From contig NZ_JTJC03000001.1 in NCBI RefSeq assembly GCF_000817735.3, positions 1,633,823 through 1,697,822 of the forward strand: DNA of 64,000 nt. Reading direction: 5' to 3'. Origin of the DNA: Scytonema millei VB511283 (lineage in GTDB: Bacteria; Cyanobacteriota; Cyanobacteriia; Cyanobacteriales; Chroococcidiopsidaceae). How positions within the stretch are numbered: the stretch's first letter is position 1; each line of letters opens with the position of its first letter. Made by a program: the position numbers and the translations under genes. Under the pieces are notes generated by a model. That model searched no databases and was not told the origin of the DNA. It saw only the letters and a program-made list of their open reading frames with translations. Below are positions 48,797-57,900 of this stretch, in pieces.

Positions 48797-49768
48797 ATGT
48801 TTTATCACAAGAAGCAGCTACAGTACTTCACTCCACCAGCAAAACCCGATGCTGTCTATGCGAAGAAGCTTCAAGAACTAATTGGCGGTTCTTTTGGCGA
48901 AATGACCGTGATGATGCAGTACCTATTCCAAGGCTGGAACTGCCGAGGACCCGCTAAGTACCGCGATATGCTGTTGGACATTGGAACTGAGGAAATCGGT
49001 CACGTTGAAATGCTAGCAACGATGGTTGCTCATTTATTGGATCGAGCACCAGTCAATATGCAAGAAGATGGGGCAAAAGATCCAGTCGTTGGTGCGGTCA
49101 TGGGTGGCGTTCGTCCGCGAGATGTGATTATGGCAGCAGCAATGAATCCTCAACACGCCACTGTTTCGGGTGGGGGGGCAATGCCAGCGGATAGTGTAGG
49201 TTTTCCTTGGAACGGTCGCTTCATTGTTGCTAGCGGAAACTTATTGGCAGACTTCCGGTCTAACCTCCACGCTGAATCGCAGGGACTCTTACAAGCTGTA
49301 CGGTTGTACGAAATGACAGACGACCCAGGTGTAAGAGACATGCTCAGTTTCAATATTGCCCGCGACACCATGCATCAAAATCAGTGGTTAGCGGCGATTG
49401 AAGATCTGAAAAGCGAAGGATTTGAGGAAACAGTTGTTCCCAAGATCGCATACGAATATGGAAAGAAAGAGAATGCTTATCAGTTCTGGAATCACTCTGA
49501 GGGAGAAGAAAGCGCCCAAGGTCGTTGGGCGAAAGGTGCTTCAATCGACGGTAAAGGTCAGTTTGAGTATGTAGCAAATCCGCAGCCAATAGGACCAGAA
49601 CCAAATCTGCCTCAACCCGATCCAAAACTTCACGGTACGATGAAATCACCTCAAGCTCAACAAATGCAGGAGGGTAGTGTTGTATCTAAGGCAGTCCAGG
49701 GTGTAGCTGATGCAGTTGAAGGTACGGCTAATACCATTAATAAAATGACTGGTGGAGACGGACAGTAA
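48797..49768 (+). CDS. Manganese catalase
   Basis: The enzyme dismutates hydrogen peroxide with a di-manganese centre, without haem. In the 323-residue protein the ligands can be placed as Glu35 (GGSFGEMTVM), Glu66 and His69 (TEEIGHVEM), Glu160 (NLHAESQG) and His193 (TMHQNQW), within the ferritin-like four-helix bundle. The C-terminal 60 residues are a Pro/Gln-rich tail. A perfect palindrome follows the gene. With the PfpI fusion, cupin and dehydrogenase nearby it belongs to a stress-protection run. Confidence 0.96.
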   Translation: MFYHKKQLQYFTPPAKPDAVYAKKLQELIGGSFGEMTVMMQYLFQGWNCRGPAKYRDMLLDIGTEEIGHVEMLATMVAHLLDRAPVNMQEDGAKDPVVGAVMGGVRPRDVIMAAAMNPQHATVSGGGAMPADSVGFPWNGRFIVASGNLLADFRSNLHAESQGLLQAVRLYEMTDDPGVRDMLSFNIARDTMHQNQWLAAIEDLKSEGFEETVVPKIAYEYGKKENAYQFWNHSEGEESAQGRWAKGASIDGKGQFEYVANPQPIGPEPNLPQPDPKLHGTMKSPQAQQMQEGSVVSKAVQGVADAVEGTANTINKMTGGDGQ

Positions 49769-49864
49769 GCTAGTGCGAGATCGCAGAGGGGAACAATGCT
49801 GGTGGCATTAGCTTGGGGCATTTTCTCGACTGTATAGCTAGCAATCAAAACAAATTAACATTAC

Positions 49865-49888
49865 AGAGACGCGAAATTTCGCGTCTCT
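49865..49888 (+). terminator. 24-base perfect palindrome after Mn catalase
   Basis: The arms AGAGACGCGAAA and TTTCGCGTCTCT meet with no loop bases beyond the central A/T pairs, and are followed by TGCTATTTG. It is probably the catalase transcript end. Confidence 0.65.
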
Positions 49889-50061
49889 TGCTATTTGAGG
49901 CATAAATTAGCCTCAGTGAATCGGCTGCTGTTAAAAAATCGTCACAAGTGAAGGAATAAGACTGTTGCCGATTGAAGTTAAATACAAAGGGAGTTGTTGG
50001 TGATGCGATCGCCTGACTCTTAACTCAGCTAAAGCTATTTAACTTATCTACGCAGTAGCTT

Positions 50062-51342
50062 ATGACTCATTTTGGTATCATTTGTCCTGGCTCGACTGGA
50101 CCCCTCAACACTATGCTTCCGCTGGGGCAAGAACTTCAACGGCGGGGTCATCGCGTCACTGTCATCGGGATACTGGACGTTCGACCTAAAGTATTAGTAG
50201 CAGGATTAGAATTTCAGGTGGTGGGCGAGGACAAGTTTCCTGAAGGTGCAACGGCAGAATCTTTTGCCCAATTGGGAAAACTGAGTGGATTAGCAGCGTT
50301 GAACCATACCATTAATCTACTCAAGGATTTAGCAATTGTTACCCTGCGGGATGCACCAGCATTACTCAAAGCATCCAATGTAGAAGCCTTGCTAGTTAAC
50401 CAAGGTGCTAGAGAAGGAGGTACTGTTGCAGATTTTCTCGGTATTCCTTACGTTACCGTGTGCAGTGCAGTAGTGCTAAATCGAGAACCTAGCGTTCCTC
50501 CTTTTAATACTCTTTGGCAGTATAGCCCTGCTTGGTGGGCGCGTTTACGCAACCGAGCAGGTTATGCGTTATTAAATCGCGTTGCTCGTCCTACTCAAAC
50601 CGTGATTCAGGAATATCGCCGCGAGTGGAAATTGCCCTTATACGCTCACCCCAACGATGCGTATTCTCGAATAGCCCAAATCAGTCATGCTCCGGCTGAA
50701 TTTGAGTATCCTAGAGAGAAATTACCTCCTTGGTTCCATTTCACTGGCTCGTATCATTCTTCTGCTAGTCGAGAGCCTGTGCCTTTCCCCTACGAAAATT
50801 TGACTGAAAAGCTTTTGATTTATGCTTCGATGGGAACGTTACAAAATCGTTTGATTGGAATTTTTCAGCAAATTGCATCAGCTTGTGAAGGATTGGATGC
50901 TCAATTAGTAATTTCATTGGGTGGTTCTGCTCGTCCAGAATCATTACCAAAATTACCTGGAAATCCCGTAGTCGTCGAGTATGCACCCCAACTAGAAATA
51001 CTCAAAAAAGCAACTTTGATGATTACTCACGCAGGCATGAATACAACGATGGAATGCTTGAAATATGGAGTACCGATGGTGGCAATTCCAGTGACAAACG
51101 ACCAACCAGGTGTAGCAGCGCGTATAGCTTGGACTGGGGTAGGAGAATTTGTACCATTGTCTCGCTTAAGCGTGCCTAAATTAAGAGCAGCAGTCCAAAA
51201 AGTCTTGACAGACAGTTCTTACAAACAAAATGCAATAAAACTGCAACAGGCAATTCAAAGATCTGGTGGCGTGACTCGTGCTGCCGATATTGTCGAACAA
51301 GCTATATCTACAGGGAAACCCGTTCTTGCTCATGTTAGTTGA
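50062..51342 (+). CDS. UDP-glycosyltransferase-like protein (MGT/GT1 family)
   Basis: The 426-residue protein is a GT-B glycosyltransferase of the UGT/MGT type. The N-terminal motif is GIICPGSTGPLNTMLPLGQELQRRG. The sugar-nucleotide site near the C-terminus reads VEYAPQLEILKKATLMITHAGMNTT, then YGVPMVAIPVTNDQPGVAARI. Related cyanobacterial and bacterial enzymes glycosylate carotenoids (zeaxanthin glucosyltransferase, CrtX) or lipids, but no other carotenoid gene is near. The acceptor is unknown. It starts at ATG 50062. Confidence 0.9.
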   Translation: MTHFGIICPGSTGPLNTMLPLGQELQRRGHRVTVIGILDVRPKVLVAGLEFQVVGEDKFPEGATAESFAQLGKLSGLAALNHTINLLKDLAIVTLRDAPALLKASNVEALLVNQGAREGGTVADFLGIPYVTVCSAVVLNREPSVPPFNTLWQYSPAWWARLRNRAGYALLNRVARPTQTVIQEYRREWKLPLYAHPNDAYSRIAQISHAPAEFEYPREKLPPWFHFTGSYHSSASREPVPFPYENLTEKLLIYASMGTLQNRLIGIFQQIASACEGLDAQLVISLGGSARPESLPKLPGNPVVVEYAPQLEILKKATLMITHAGMNTTMECLKYGVPMVAIPVTNDQPGVAARIAWTGVGEFVPLSRLSVPKLRAAVQKVLTDSSYKQNAIKLQQAIQRSGGVTRAADIVEQAISTGKPVLAHVS

Positions 51343-51397
51343 GGGTTAACCTGTAGCAATTTTAGAACATTTGCCGACGACAAACGCTTCGATCGCA

Positions 51398-51414
51398 GGT
51401 GGGCATTGCCCACC
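51398..51414. repeat. Short palindrome between convergent genes
   Basis: GGTGGGC-ATT-GCCCACC lies between the convergent glycosyltransferase and RTX genes, and may serve both as transcript end. Confidence 0.6.
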
Positions 51415-51440
51415 CTACTTTGACTTTTACTGTTGTAGTT

Positions 51441-52631
51441 TTAACCAAGCACGATGTTGCTATTGGTAATTGCAGGCGCGCCCGTGAGTGTTGCTAGTAG
51501 CACTGCGGCGGTGCTACCAGTACCATCAATATCGAAGAACAATGCACCGTTAGTGTTGTTGTAGATGAAGCGATCGCTAGCATCAGTTGCCCCCGTGCCA
51601 ATTGTAAACTGCTCTGCTGCAAGGATAGATATCGATCCACCAGGTGTCGCCTCAGTGACAGCAGTTAACCCACCACCAAAACCACTAGCAGAGATAACAA
51701 TTAAATCGCGAGAATCGCCGTCTCCACTGGCAACAAAGTTTCTAATGGTATCGCCGCCTTCAGCAAGATTATTAAACACAAAGTAATCTTGTCCTCTACT
51801 ATCACTATCACTATTACCAATCAGAGTATCGCGACCGTTACCACCTTCCATCGTGGCACTAAAAACGGTACGCAGGATATCATCACCTTCACCGCCATAT
51901 AGATAGCTGAAATCACCGCTGAGCGAGTCATTACCTGAACCGCCATATAGATCGCTTTCATTTCCATCTAGCCTATCGTTACCATTCTCACCATAAATGA
52001 CAGAGGAAGTGCCACCATCTATGGTGTCATCACCATTACCGCCGTGCATTATGGCGAAATCGCCGTCTAGAACATCATTACCGTCGCCGCCATCCATGTA
52101 CGTACGCCGATTCGGTTCAAAGTTTGCACTATTAGTCAGAGTATCATTACCAGCTTCACCAAAAAGGCGATCGCCATCACTGCCGCTGATGGTGTCATTG
52201 CCAGCCCCACCCTTAAGGATGTTATCGGCATCATTTCCTTTAATAATATTGTTGAGGCTGTTGCCCGTACCATTAATCGCTTGACTTCCCGTGAGGGTCA
52301 AGTTGTTCAACCAGTCTCCTAGCGTATAACTAACAAAAGATTGAACGGTATCTTCACCACCACCCTCATACTCTCTAATGATATCGGTGGTGCTATCTAC
52401 AATATAGGTGTCATCTCCTTTACCACCAACTAAAGTATCAATCCCTGCACCGCCATCTAAGGTGTCTCTGCCAGTACCGCCATATAGTTCGTCGTTACCA
52501 CCTTTACCAAATAACGTGTCATTACCAGATGGGCTATTTTCATTACCATCTTTTGCCCAGCCAAAAATTTTGTCGCTACTATCAGTACCATTAATTGTTT
52601 CAGATTTTATCGTACCGTAGATAGTTGCCAT
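51441..52631 (-). CDS. RTX calcium-binding protein (hemolysin-type repeats)
   Basis: This 396-residue protein has nonapeptide GGxGxDxUx repeats in two blocks (about residues 30-80, with GNDTLFGKGGNDELYGG, and 130-265, with YGGSGNDSLSGDFSYLYGGE). These form calcium-binding parallel beta-rolls. A C-terminal domain with DYFVFNNLAEGGDTIRNFV, FDIDGTGSTAAVLLATLTG and final Val-Leu-Gly is typical of type I secreted cyanobacterial RTX proteins. There is no N-terminal Sec signal, as expected for type I export. No enzymatic domain is present, so an adhesin or S-layer-like role is the best guess. Confidence 0.93.
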   Translation of the reverse strand: MATIYGTIKSETINGTDSSDKIFGWAKDGNENSPSGNDTLFGKGGNDELYGGTGRDTLDGGAGIDTLVGGKGDDTYIVDSTTDIIREYEGGGEDTVQSFVSYTLGDWLNNLTLTGSQAINGTGNSLNNIIKGNDADNILKGGAGNDTISGSDGDRLFGEAGNDTLTNSANFEPNRRTYMDGGDGNDVLDGDFAIMHGGNGDDTIDGGTSSVIYGENGNDRLDGNESDLYGGSGNDSLSGDFSYLYGGEGDDILRTVFSATMEGGNGRDTLIGNSDSDSRGQDYFVFNNLAEGGDTIRNFVASGDGDSRDLIVISASGFGGGLTAVTEATPGGSISILAAEQFTIGTGATDASDRFIYNNTNGALFFDIDGTGSTAAVLLATLTGAPAITNSNIVLG

Positions 52632-53661
52632 TTCAGTTACTCCTAACTTTTCACTTATATTTACAAGCCAATATCTCTACTTTTACTGTTACGTTAAAAG
52701 CAGCTATTCGTATTACCTTCCAATGCTCAACATCGGAATTCTATAAAGGTGATAAAACTCTAGGCTTATACTACTTGACTGAATTCTATGAAGCTATACA
52801 TCTAGAAAGTCATACTTGTTCCGTCATTTTGTTGAGTTTCTGCCGATTTAGAACCAGGCAAAAGATTGTAAGTATGTCTACTTACATCAGCTCTTACTTT
52901 TAGTATCTGTATTTGGGGTTTCTAGTGGTAGATTTCAGCAGATTTTCTCAATATTAAGACGAATATTAGGTAAATCCTTCAATAATTGCCATATGCAAAC
53001 TCCTTGCACCAGGTTTGTTAAATTCTTGCTAGCTTTACTACTTCAAATCTGCTTGCCACCTTTATCCACAAGCAACAGACAAATTTGCTGTATTTCATCT
53101 CAGCTACCCTGATTAATCTAAACTACCCTAAAATTTTTCTCTCGTCTTGAGAAATTTTACGACAGAATTGGTAAAAATAATTACCAGAAACTTGTCTAGC
53201 TTCTCCTTGCTCAACTCTCTCTATCGGCATCGTTCCTTGAGATAATCGCACTCTTCTAAAATAAGAGTCTACGCAGGCGCAAGTAGCAAGAGAGTTTTGG
53301 CTTTGAAGTTTGCTTATATTTATCTTTAATATTTTTTTAATAGCATACTTGTATTTGAGCTATCTCGCATTGTGTATTATCATTTTATCTGATTTTTTTA
53401 AGAATGTGAATTAGAATGAGTTGCAAAACTTAGAGATTACTAAATCTAATTATGCAGCATTTGTGCAGACTTTGTGCAGAATTAATTTGCAATATTAACT
53501 ATAAGAATTCGGTTTGATTATTGCCAAAATCTCAGTGTGTTACGCGCTGGCGTAACACACCAAAAACTGAGAGTGATGCGTTAGCACGATCGCGTAACGC
53601 ATCCTACGTAGACTTCAAAAATGAAATCTGAGTCCTATAGCAAATAAAAATATGCAAGTTG
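52632..53661. other. Long non-coding region upstream of the RTX gene
   Basis: The 1030 bases are AT-rich. A 92-codon open frame at 52625-52903 has no recognisable features. Two hairpins lie at 53535-53560 (arms GTGTGTTACGC) and 53575-53603 (arms GATGCGTTA). Otherwise I see no gene, tRNA or known RNA. The length suggests a regulatory role or decayed DNA. Confidence 0.45.
53535..53603. repeat. Pair of TGCGTTACGC-type hairpins
   Basis: Two adjacent inverted repeats (53535-53560 and 53575-53603) are built on related GCGTAAC words, the style of cyanobacterial REP elements. Confidence 0.7.
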
Positions 53662-54465
53662 CTATATTAGTCCCTGAATTTGTGCGGGTGTGAGTTCTTC
53701 AACATTGCCAAAAACGATCGCCGCACCCGCAGATTTGAGAGTTTCCGTATAATTGTGACAGCGATCGCTTGTAGTTTGGACGTGAGGAGGTAAAATTCCC
53801 ACTCCAATCCATTGACGTTGAGGTTGCAGTGCTGCGGCTTTGATGACGGTATACATGTCCGCTACCGTGTCCCCTGCATATAAAACTGGGGTTGTTGCTG
53901 GTAGCTGATGCTGGACTTCTAACTGATGCACGACGGCTAGTAATCCTGTCGGATCGGGTTTACCTGGTGCATCTTCCATTGCAATTAAGGCTGGAGATAC
54001 TACACCAAGACGTTCTAAGACGTATTTTGCCTCGTCACGAGTCGCACCACTGAAAAAACCCCAAGGAATACCATCTGTACTCAATTGTTCGAGATACATA
54101 GGTTGCACTAGCAGCGTTTCATCGCAGATATAACCCGTCCAGTTTTGCGGATCTGTACCTTGATAAAGAGATTGAAAATAGGCAACTAAAGTAGGATAGT
54201 CTAGATCCAGCTGCGATCGCTCCTGTCCCCGTGTCTCAAAGTGACGATAAACTAACTCCTGGGATGCTTCCCAATCGTTGTTCCAAATTCCTTCCGACTT
54301 CAAGCGGTCAATATCAGCCTGGGTAGGACGATAGGCACCTGCCGTAAAATACTCTACAGTATCCGCGATCGCCCGTCGATAGGAAGCACTGACATCGCGC
54401 ACGACACCATCAATATCAAAAACTGCGATCGCCCTAGTTTGCTGAGTCAAGTTATTGTCTCCCAA
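53662..54465 (-). CDS. HAD-superfamily hydrolase, TIGR01548-like
   Basis: This 267-residue phosphatase-type HAD protein has motif I VFDIDGVVRDVS with Asp17 and Asp19, motif II GFFSGATRDEA, the motif III region DAPGKPDPTG, and motif IV LYAGDTVADMYT. Length and the KSEGIWNNDWEASQEL cap segment match a cyanobacterial subfamily in the TIGR01548 group. The substrate is unknown. Confidence 0.9.
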   Translation of the reverse strand: MGDNNLTQQTRAIAVFDIDGVVRDVSASYRRAIADTVEYFTAGAYRPTQADIDRLKSEGIWNNDWEASQELVYRHFETRGQERSQLDLDYPTLVAYFQSLYQGTDPQNWTGYICDETLLVQPMYLEQLSTDGIPWGFFSGATRDEAKYVLERLGVVSPALIAMEDAPGKPDPTGLLAVVHQLEVQHQLPATTPVLYAGDTVADMYTVIKAAALQPQRQWIGVGILPPHVQTTSDRCHNYTETLKSAGAAIVFGNVEELTPAQIQGLI

Positions 54466-54583
54466 GTAGAAAAAGTCAAAAGTTAAAAGTTAAAAGTCAA
54501 AATGTTGAATTTAGCTCTTTGATTGTCTATGCCGCGTTAGTTTAATGTAATAGCCTTTTTCAATTGGGTGAGATACAAGATCT

Positions 54584-54611
54584 GTAGGGGCGCACAGCTG
54601 TGCGCCCCTAC
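54584..54611. repeat. 28-base palindrome, copy 4 of 8
   Basis: Perfect arms, as in copy 2. The flanks (CAATTGGGTGAGATACAAGA on the left, GAGAATCGCTATA on the right) recur at other copies. It lies between divergent genes, so a pure terminator role does not fit. Confidence 0.9.
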
Positions 54612-54722
54612 GAATGTATTCCATCATAATGAGAATCGCTATAAAAATAGTTTCTTTTTTCTAAATATTGAGGTATATTAGTAGATTGCACATATTTGTA
54701 GTTTTGCTAAATTGGCACGGGC

Positions 54723-54727
54723 GGAGG
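54723..54727 (+). promoter_or_regulatory. Shine-Dalgarno that sets the TTG start of PSRP-3
   Basis: GGAGG at 54723-54727 lies five bases before TTG 54733. The longer frame from TTG 54712 would include it inside the coding region. Confidence 0.7.
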
Positions 54728-54732
54728 TTGGA

Positions 54733-55032
54733 TTGACAAAGTTTATCTTAAAAGTTTTGTGGTTAGAAGAAAACGTTGCTTTAGCAGTCGATCAGGTCGT
54801 GGGCAAAGGCACAAGCCCCTTAACTAAATACTTTTTCTGGCCTCGCAATGATGCTTGGGAGGAATTGAAAAAGGAATTAGAATCAAAAAGCTGGATCACC
54901 GAGCAAGAGCGCGTGGAGTTACTCAATAAATCCACGGAAGTAATCAACTACTGGCAAGAGGAAGGCAGGCGGCGACCGCTAGGCGAAGCTCAGTCAAAAT
55001 TTCCTGAAGTTACTTTTACAGGTAGCGCTTGA
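54733..55032 (+). CDS. ycf65: Ribosomal protein PSRP-3/Ycf65
   Basis: This 99-residue homolog of the plastid-specific ribosomal protein 3 (Ycf65) belongs to the 30S subunit of cyanobacteria and chloroplasts. The conserved parts are [39 protein letters not shown] and [15 protein letters not shown]. The start is TTG 54733, because GGAGG lies five bases upstream and family members begin with this strand. The first possible TTG at 54712 would add seven unconserved residues. The gene stands alone, between two palindromes. Confidence 0.9.
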   Translation: MTKFILKVLWLEENVALAVDQVVGKGTSPLTKYFFWPRNDAWEELKKELESKSWITEQERVELLNKSTEVINYWQEEGRRRPLGEAQSKFPEVTFTGSA

Positions 55033-55081
55033 TCGTAGATATAACCTAATAGCAGTTTTCAATTGGGTAAAATATACATCT

Positions 55082-55109
55082 GTAGGGGCGCACAGCTGTG
55101 CGCCCCTAC
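55082..55109. repeat. 28-base palindrome, copy 5 of 8
   Basis: Perfect arms, with flanks CAATTGGGTAAAATATACAT on the left and CGAGAATTGCGAT on the right, nearly the same as around copy 4 and, inverted, copy 1. Confidence 0.9.
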
Positions 55110-55235
55110 CTGTATCACGCAGGCAATCGAGAATTGCGATGAAATTTTATAAATATGACTTTTTTGGTTTTGAGCCGGATCGCAACAATCGATCGCGGAA
55201 AAGCGTATCAGAAGTAAATCCAAAATCGTAAGTAA

Positions 55236-55400
55236 ATCCAAAGAAGTAAGAATGGAGCTGGGTTAGGATTAGCGATCGCTTCTGAAATCGCCCGTTTACA
55301 TGGTGGTGCAATCTCAGTTGAAAGTATCCCTGGACAAGAAACGACTTTCAGGGTAAATTTGCCTGTAATGGAATCCTTGACAGTTGACAGTGATCGCTAA
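55236..55400 (+). pseudogene. Relic of a histidine kinase: C-terminal end of the ATPase domain
   Basis: The frame encodes about 54 residues ending at TAA 55398-55400. It contains NGAGLGLAIASEIARLHGG, the G2 box and following helix of HATPase_c, then ISVESIPGQETTFRVNLPV, the last strands of the domain. Stops lie just upstream in the same frame, and no kinase sequence is visible before 55236. The rest of the gene is therefore gone, perhaps deleted between the two palindromes. Confidence 0.85.
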
Positions 55401-55434
55401 TACAGCATTCTCATACAGGTGCAATACATTCGTA

Positions 55435-55462
55435 GTAGGGGCGCACAGCCGTGCGCCCCTAC
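55435..55462. repeat. 28-base palindrome, copy 6 of 8
   Basis: Arms GTAGGGGCGCAC/GTGCGCCCCTAC with a CAGCC-type centre (one mismatch). The flanks include ATACAGGTGCAATACATTC and AGATCTTGTGTATCTCATTC. Confidence 0.85.
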
Positions 55463-55586
55463 AGATCTTGTGTATCTCATTCCACCGAAAATAGCTATAA
55501 CTACTAAATGAAAATGTATTTCTCATCATTTTCTTAATTTGTATCTATAATTTGAGGTTATGTAATTCGATTTATTTAATCTCTAG

Positions 55587-57317
55587 ATGATGAGAGTGAC
55601 AACAAATAGACAGAACCGATTAAACCGTCAATTGTGGGAAAAATTTTGGGCGATCGCCAAGCCCTACTGGTTTTCCGAACAGAAGTGGAAAGCGAGGGGA
55701 TTACTGATTTTATTACTCGTATTATCATTTGGTGTGAATGTAATTAATGTTAGCATCAGTTTTATTTTTAGGAATATCAATACAGCTTTAGCGAATTTCC
55801 CTCAAACTAGAGATACATCAACTTTTTGGCGATTTATTTTTATTTATGCTGGTCTGTTGGCAATTGGCACGCCAATTGTCGTCATATTTGCTTATCTTCG
55901 AGATAAGTTAGGGCTTTATTGGCGCGAGTGGTTGACCAATCGCTTTCTTAATAAGTATCTGCAAAACCGTGCTTATTATCTGCTCAATTTCAACGAAGAA
56001 ATTGATAACCCAGACCAGCGAATTTCTGATGATATTAGATCGTTCACTCGCACTAGCTTGACTTTCTTGCTGTTAATACTGACATCAGTTGTTACCTTAA
56101 TCTCTTTTACTGGTGTCTTGTTATCTATTTCTGTTTCTTTGTCATTAACACTTTTAGCTTATGCAATCATCGGCACGATTATTACTGCCTGGATCGGACG
56201 CAGATTAATTAAGATTAACTTCGATCAACTGAAAAAAGAAGCTGATTTTCGTTATGGCTTAATTCACGTTCGCGATAATGCAGAATCGATTGCATTTTAT
56301 CAAGGTGAAGCTGAAGAATCGATCGGACTGCGACAGCGTTTTCTGGCAGCAGTTCGTAACTTTGACTTACTCATTAATTGGCAGCGAAATCTCAGTTTTT
56401 TCACCACCAGCTACAACTATTTTGTTAGCGCACTACCTTATATAGTAGTTGCACCGATTTACTTTGCCGGAAACACGGAATTTGGTACGTTTACCCAAGC
56501 AGCGATCGCCTTTCGACAAATTTTCGATGCCTTATCTATTGTCGTGGATCAGTTTGAGAACTTAACAGCTTTCGCCGCAGGAGTCGATCGCCTTAGCAGC
56601 CTGACTGATGCGCTGGAAACTCCATCTCAACCGCAACCTGGAGCCACGACGATTGATGTGACAGAAGCCGCTAAGCTAGCCATGCAGCGCGTCACCCTAC
56701 TGACTCCTAACTATCAAAGGACTTTAGTTGAAGATTTGTCACTTAACTTGGAGCCAGGAGAAGGGATAGTTTTAATCGGGCATAGCGGTAGCGGCAAAAG
56801 TTCAATTTTACGGGCGATCGCGGGCTTATGGAATGCGGGTACAGGTCATCTCACCCGTCCGCAGCTCAAAGAAATGCTGTTTTTACCCCAACGTCCCTAC
56901 ATGGTGCTGGGTTCTCTACGCAGCCAATTGCTCTATCCTCATACCGATCGCCAGATCGACGAGCGGCAGTTGCGTCAAGTATTAGAGCAAGTTAACCTGA
57001 CGGATTTACCTGAGCGGTTGGGAGGATTTGATGCTCAACTAGATTGGGCGAATGTACTTTCTTTAGGAGAGCAACAGCGACTTGCTTTTGCGCGGCTTTT
57101 GCTGGCTCAACCTGCCTACGCGATTTTAGATGAAGCGACAAGTGCGTTGGATCTGGGGAACGAAAAACGCCTTTACCAACAACTTAAAGCAACGAAAACT
57201 ACAACAGTTAGCGTCGGACACCGTGCCAGTTTGTTGCAATACCACAAGTATGTCTTGAAATTGGAAGAAGATTCTCGCTGGCAGTTGATGCTAGCCGAGG
57301 AATACCAGCAGACCTAG
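55587..57317 (+). CDS. ABC transporter with fused membrane and ATPase domains (SbmA/BacA/YddA type)
   Basis: The 576-residue protein has an N-terminal membrane domain with about six hydrophobic segments (residues 35-330), including the SbmA/ABCD-type signature WREWLTNRFLNKYLQNRAYY. The C-terminal ATPase domain has Walker A GHSGSGKSS, signature LSLGEQQRLAFARLL, and Walker B YAILDEATSALD. It belongs to the long-chain acyl or peptide transporter-like group (YddA). The cargo is unknown; B12 or fatty-acyl compounds are possibilities by family. It is probably a homodimer in the inner or thylakoid membrane. Confidence 0.92.
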   Translation: MMRVTTNRQNRLNRQLWEKFWAIAKPYWFSEQKWKARGLLILLLVLSFGVNVINVSISFIFRNINTALANFPQTRDTSTFWRFIFIYAGLLAIGTPIVVIFAYLRDKLGLYWREWLTNRFLNKYLQNRAYYLLNFNEEIDNPDQRISDDIRSFTRTSLTFLLLILTSVVTLISFTGVLLSISVSLSLTLLAYAIIGTIITAWIGRRLIKINFDQLKKEADFRYGLIHVRDNAESIAFYQGEAEESIGLRQRFLAAVRNFDLLINWQRNLSFFTTSYNYFVSALPYIVVAPIYFAGNTEFGTFTQAAIAFRQIFDALSIVVDQFENLTAFAAGVDRLSSLTDALETPSQPQPGATTIDVTEAAKLAMQRVTLLTPNYQRTLVEDLSLNLEPGEGIVLIGHSGSGKSSILRAIAGLWNAGTGHLTRPQLKEMLFLPQRPYMVLGSLRSQLLYPHTDRQIDERQLRQVLEQVNLTDLPERLGGFDAQLDWANVLSLGEQQRLAFARLLLAQPAYAILDEATSALDLGNEKRLYQQLKATKTTTVSVGHRASLLQYHKYVLKLEEDSRWQLMLAEEYQQT

Positions 57318-57367
57318 CAAATTTGATTTTACGTTCTGAGGGGTGCAATTTGTAGGGTTCAAAATTC

Positions 57368-57398
57368 GTAGAGGCGCACAGCTGCTGTGCGCCTCTAC
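57368..57398. repeat. 31-base palindrome, copy 7 of 8
   Basis: A GTAGAGGCGCAC-armed copy between the convergent ABC protein and atpC genes. Confidence 0.85.
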
Positions 57399-57421
57399 AT
57401 AGAAATATCGGCAAGAAACAA

Positions 57422-57841
57422 CTAAACTGTAACCATGCCACCTGCGGCTTGAAACCTAGCCCGAGCGCGTTTAAACGCTTGAGTAGCTTGGATCTGTTCT
57501 TGACGAGAAGCGCCTTGAACTTGGTTGAGCTTAGTTTGGGCTTCGTTGTATGCAGCGCGGGCGGCATCCATATCGATTTTGTCGCCACGTTCTGCACCGT
57601 TGACGAGAATTGTCACCTCATCGCTCTCGACTTCGGCAAATCCACCCATAAGGGCGATCGCCACCCAACTTTGCCCTTTGTCAGGACGGACGCGCATCAC
57701 GGCAGTATCGAGGGCAGTTAATAAGGGAGCATGTCCGCTGAGAATACCCAACTGTCCGGTGGTACTGGGTAAAATCACTTCTTCAGCTGGAGCATCCCAA
57801 ACAGTCTTGTCTGGGGAAATTACACGAACTGTCAATGTCAT
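57422..57841 (-). CDS. atpC: ATP synthase epsilon subunit
   Basis: Epsilon belongs to the central stalk of F1 and restrains ATP hydrolysis. The 139-residue protein has the N-terminal beta-sandwich ([37 protein letters not shown]) and the C-terminal helical hairpin ([15 protein letters not shown]). It follows atpD by 123 bases, the cyanobacterial beta-epsilon pair that is separate from the rest of the ATPase genes. A palindrome and GTGAGTA tandem repeats fill that gap. Confidence 0.97.
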   Translation of the reverse strand: MTLTVRVISPDKTVWDAPAEEVILPSTTGQLGILSGHAPLLTALDTAVMRVRPDKGQSWVAIALMGGFAEVESDEVTILVNGAERGDKIDMDAARAAYNEAQTKLNQVQGASRQEQIQATQAFKRARARFQAAGGMVTV

Positions 57842-57900
57842 AGAAAAGTGAGTAGTGAGTAGTGAGTAGTGAGTAGGGGCGCACAGCTGTGCGCCCGTAC
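57842..57900. repeat. GTGAGTA tandem tract plus palindrome copy 8 of 8, inside the atpD-atpC operon
   Basis: About four GTGAGTA units (57847-57875) run into a palindrome at 57873-57900 (one arm mismatch, GCGCCCGTAC). It lies between two genes whose products are needed in different amounts (three beta to one epsilon). Confidence 0.8.

Larger units (their letters stand above)
55033..55586. other. Intergenic region with two palindromes and a gene relic
   Basis: Within 554 bases lie palindrome copies at 55082-55109 and 55435-55462, with a histidine-kinase relic between them. The two AGTAAATCCAAA segments near 55215 and 55231 are a short direct repeat. Confidence 0.6.

Noticed and set aside
52625..52903. 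92-codon open frame upstream of the RTX gene
   Set aside because: Its composition is that of AT-rich non-coding DNA, with no motif or ribosome binding site.
28926..57900. All eight palindromes as ordinary terminators
   Set aside because: They lack T runs, one lies between divergent genes and one is inside an operon, so a repeat family fits better.
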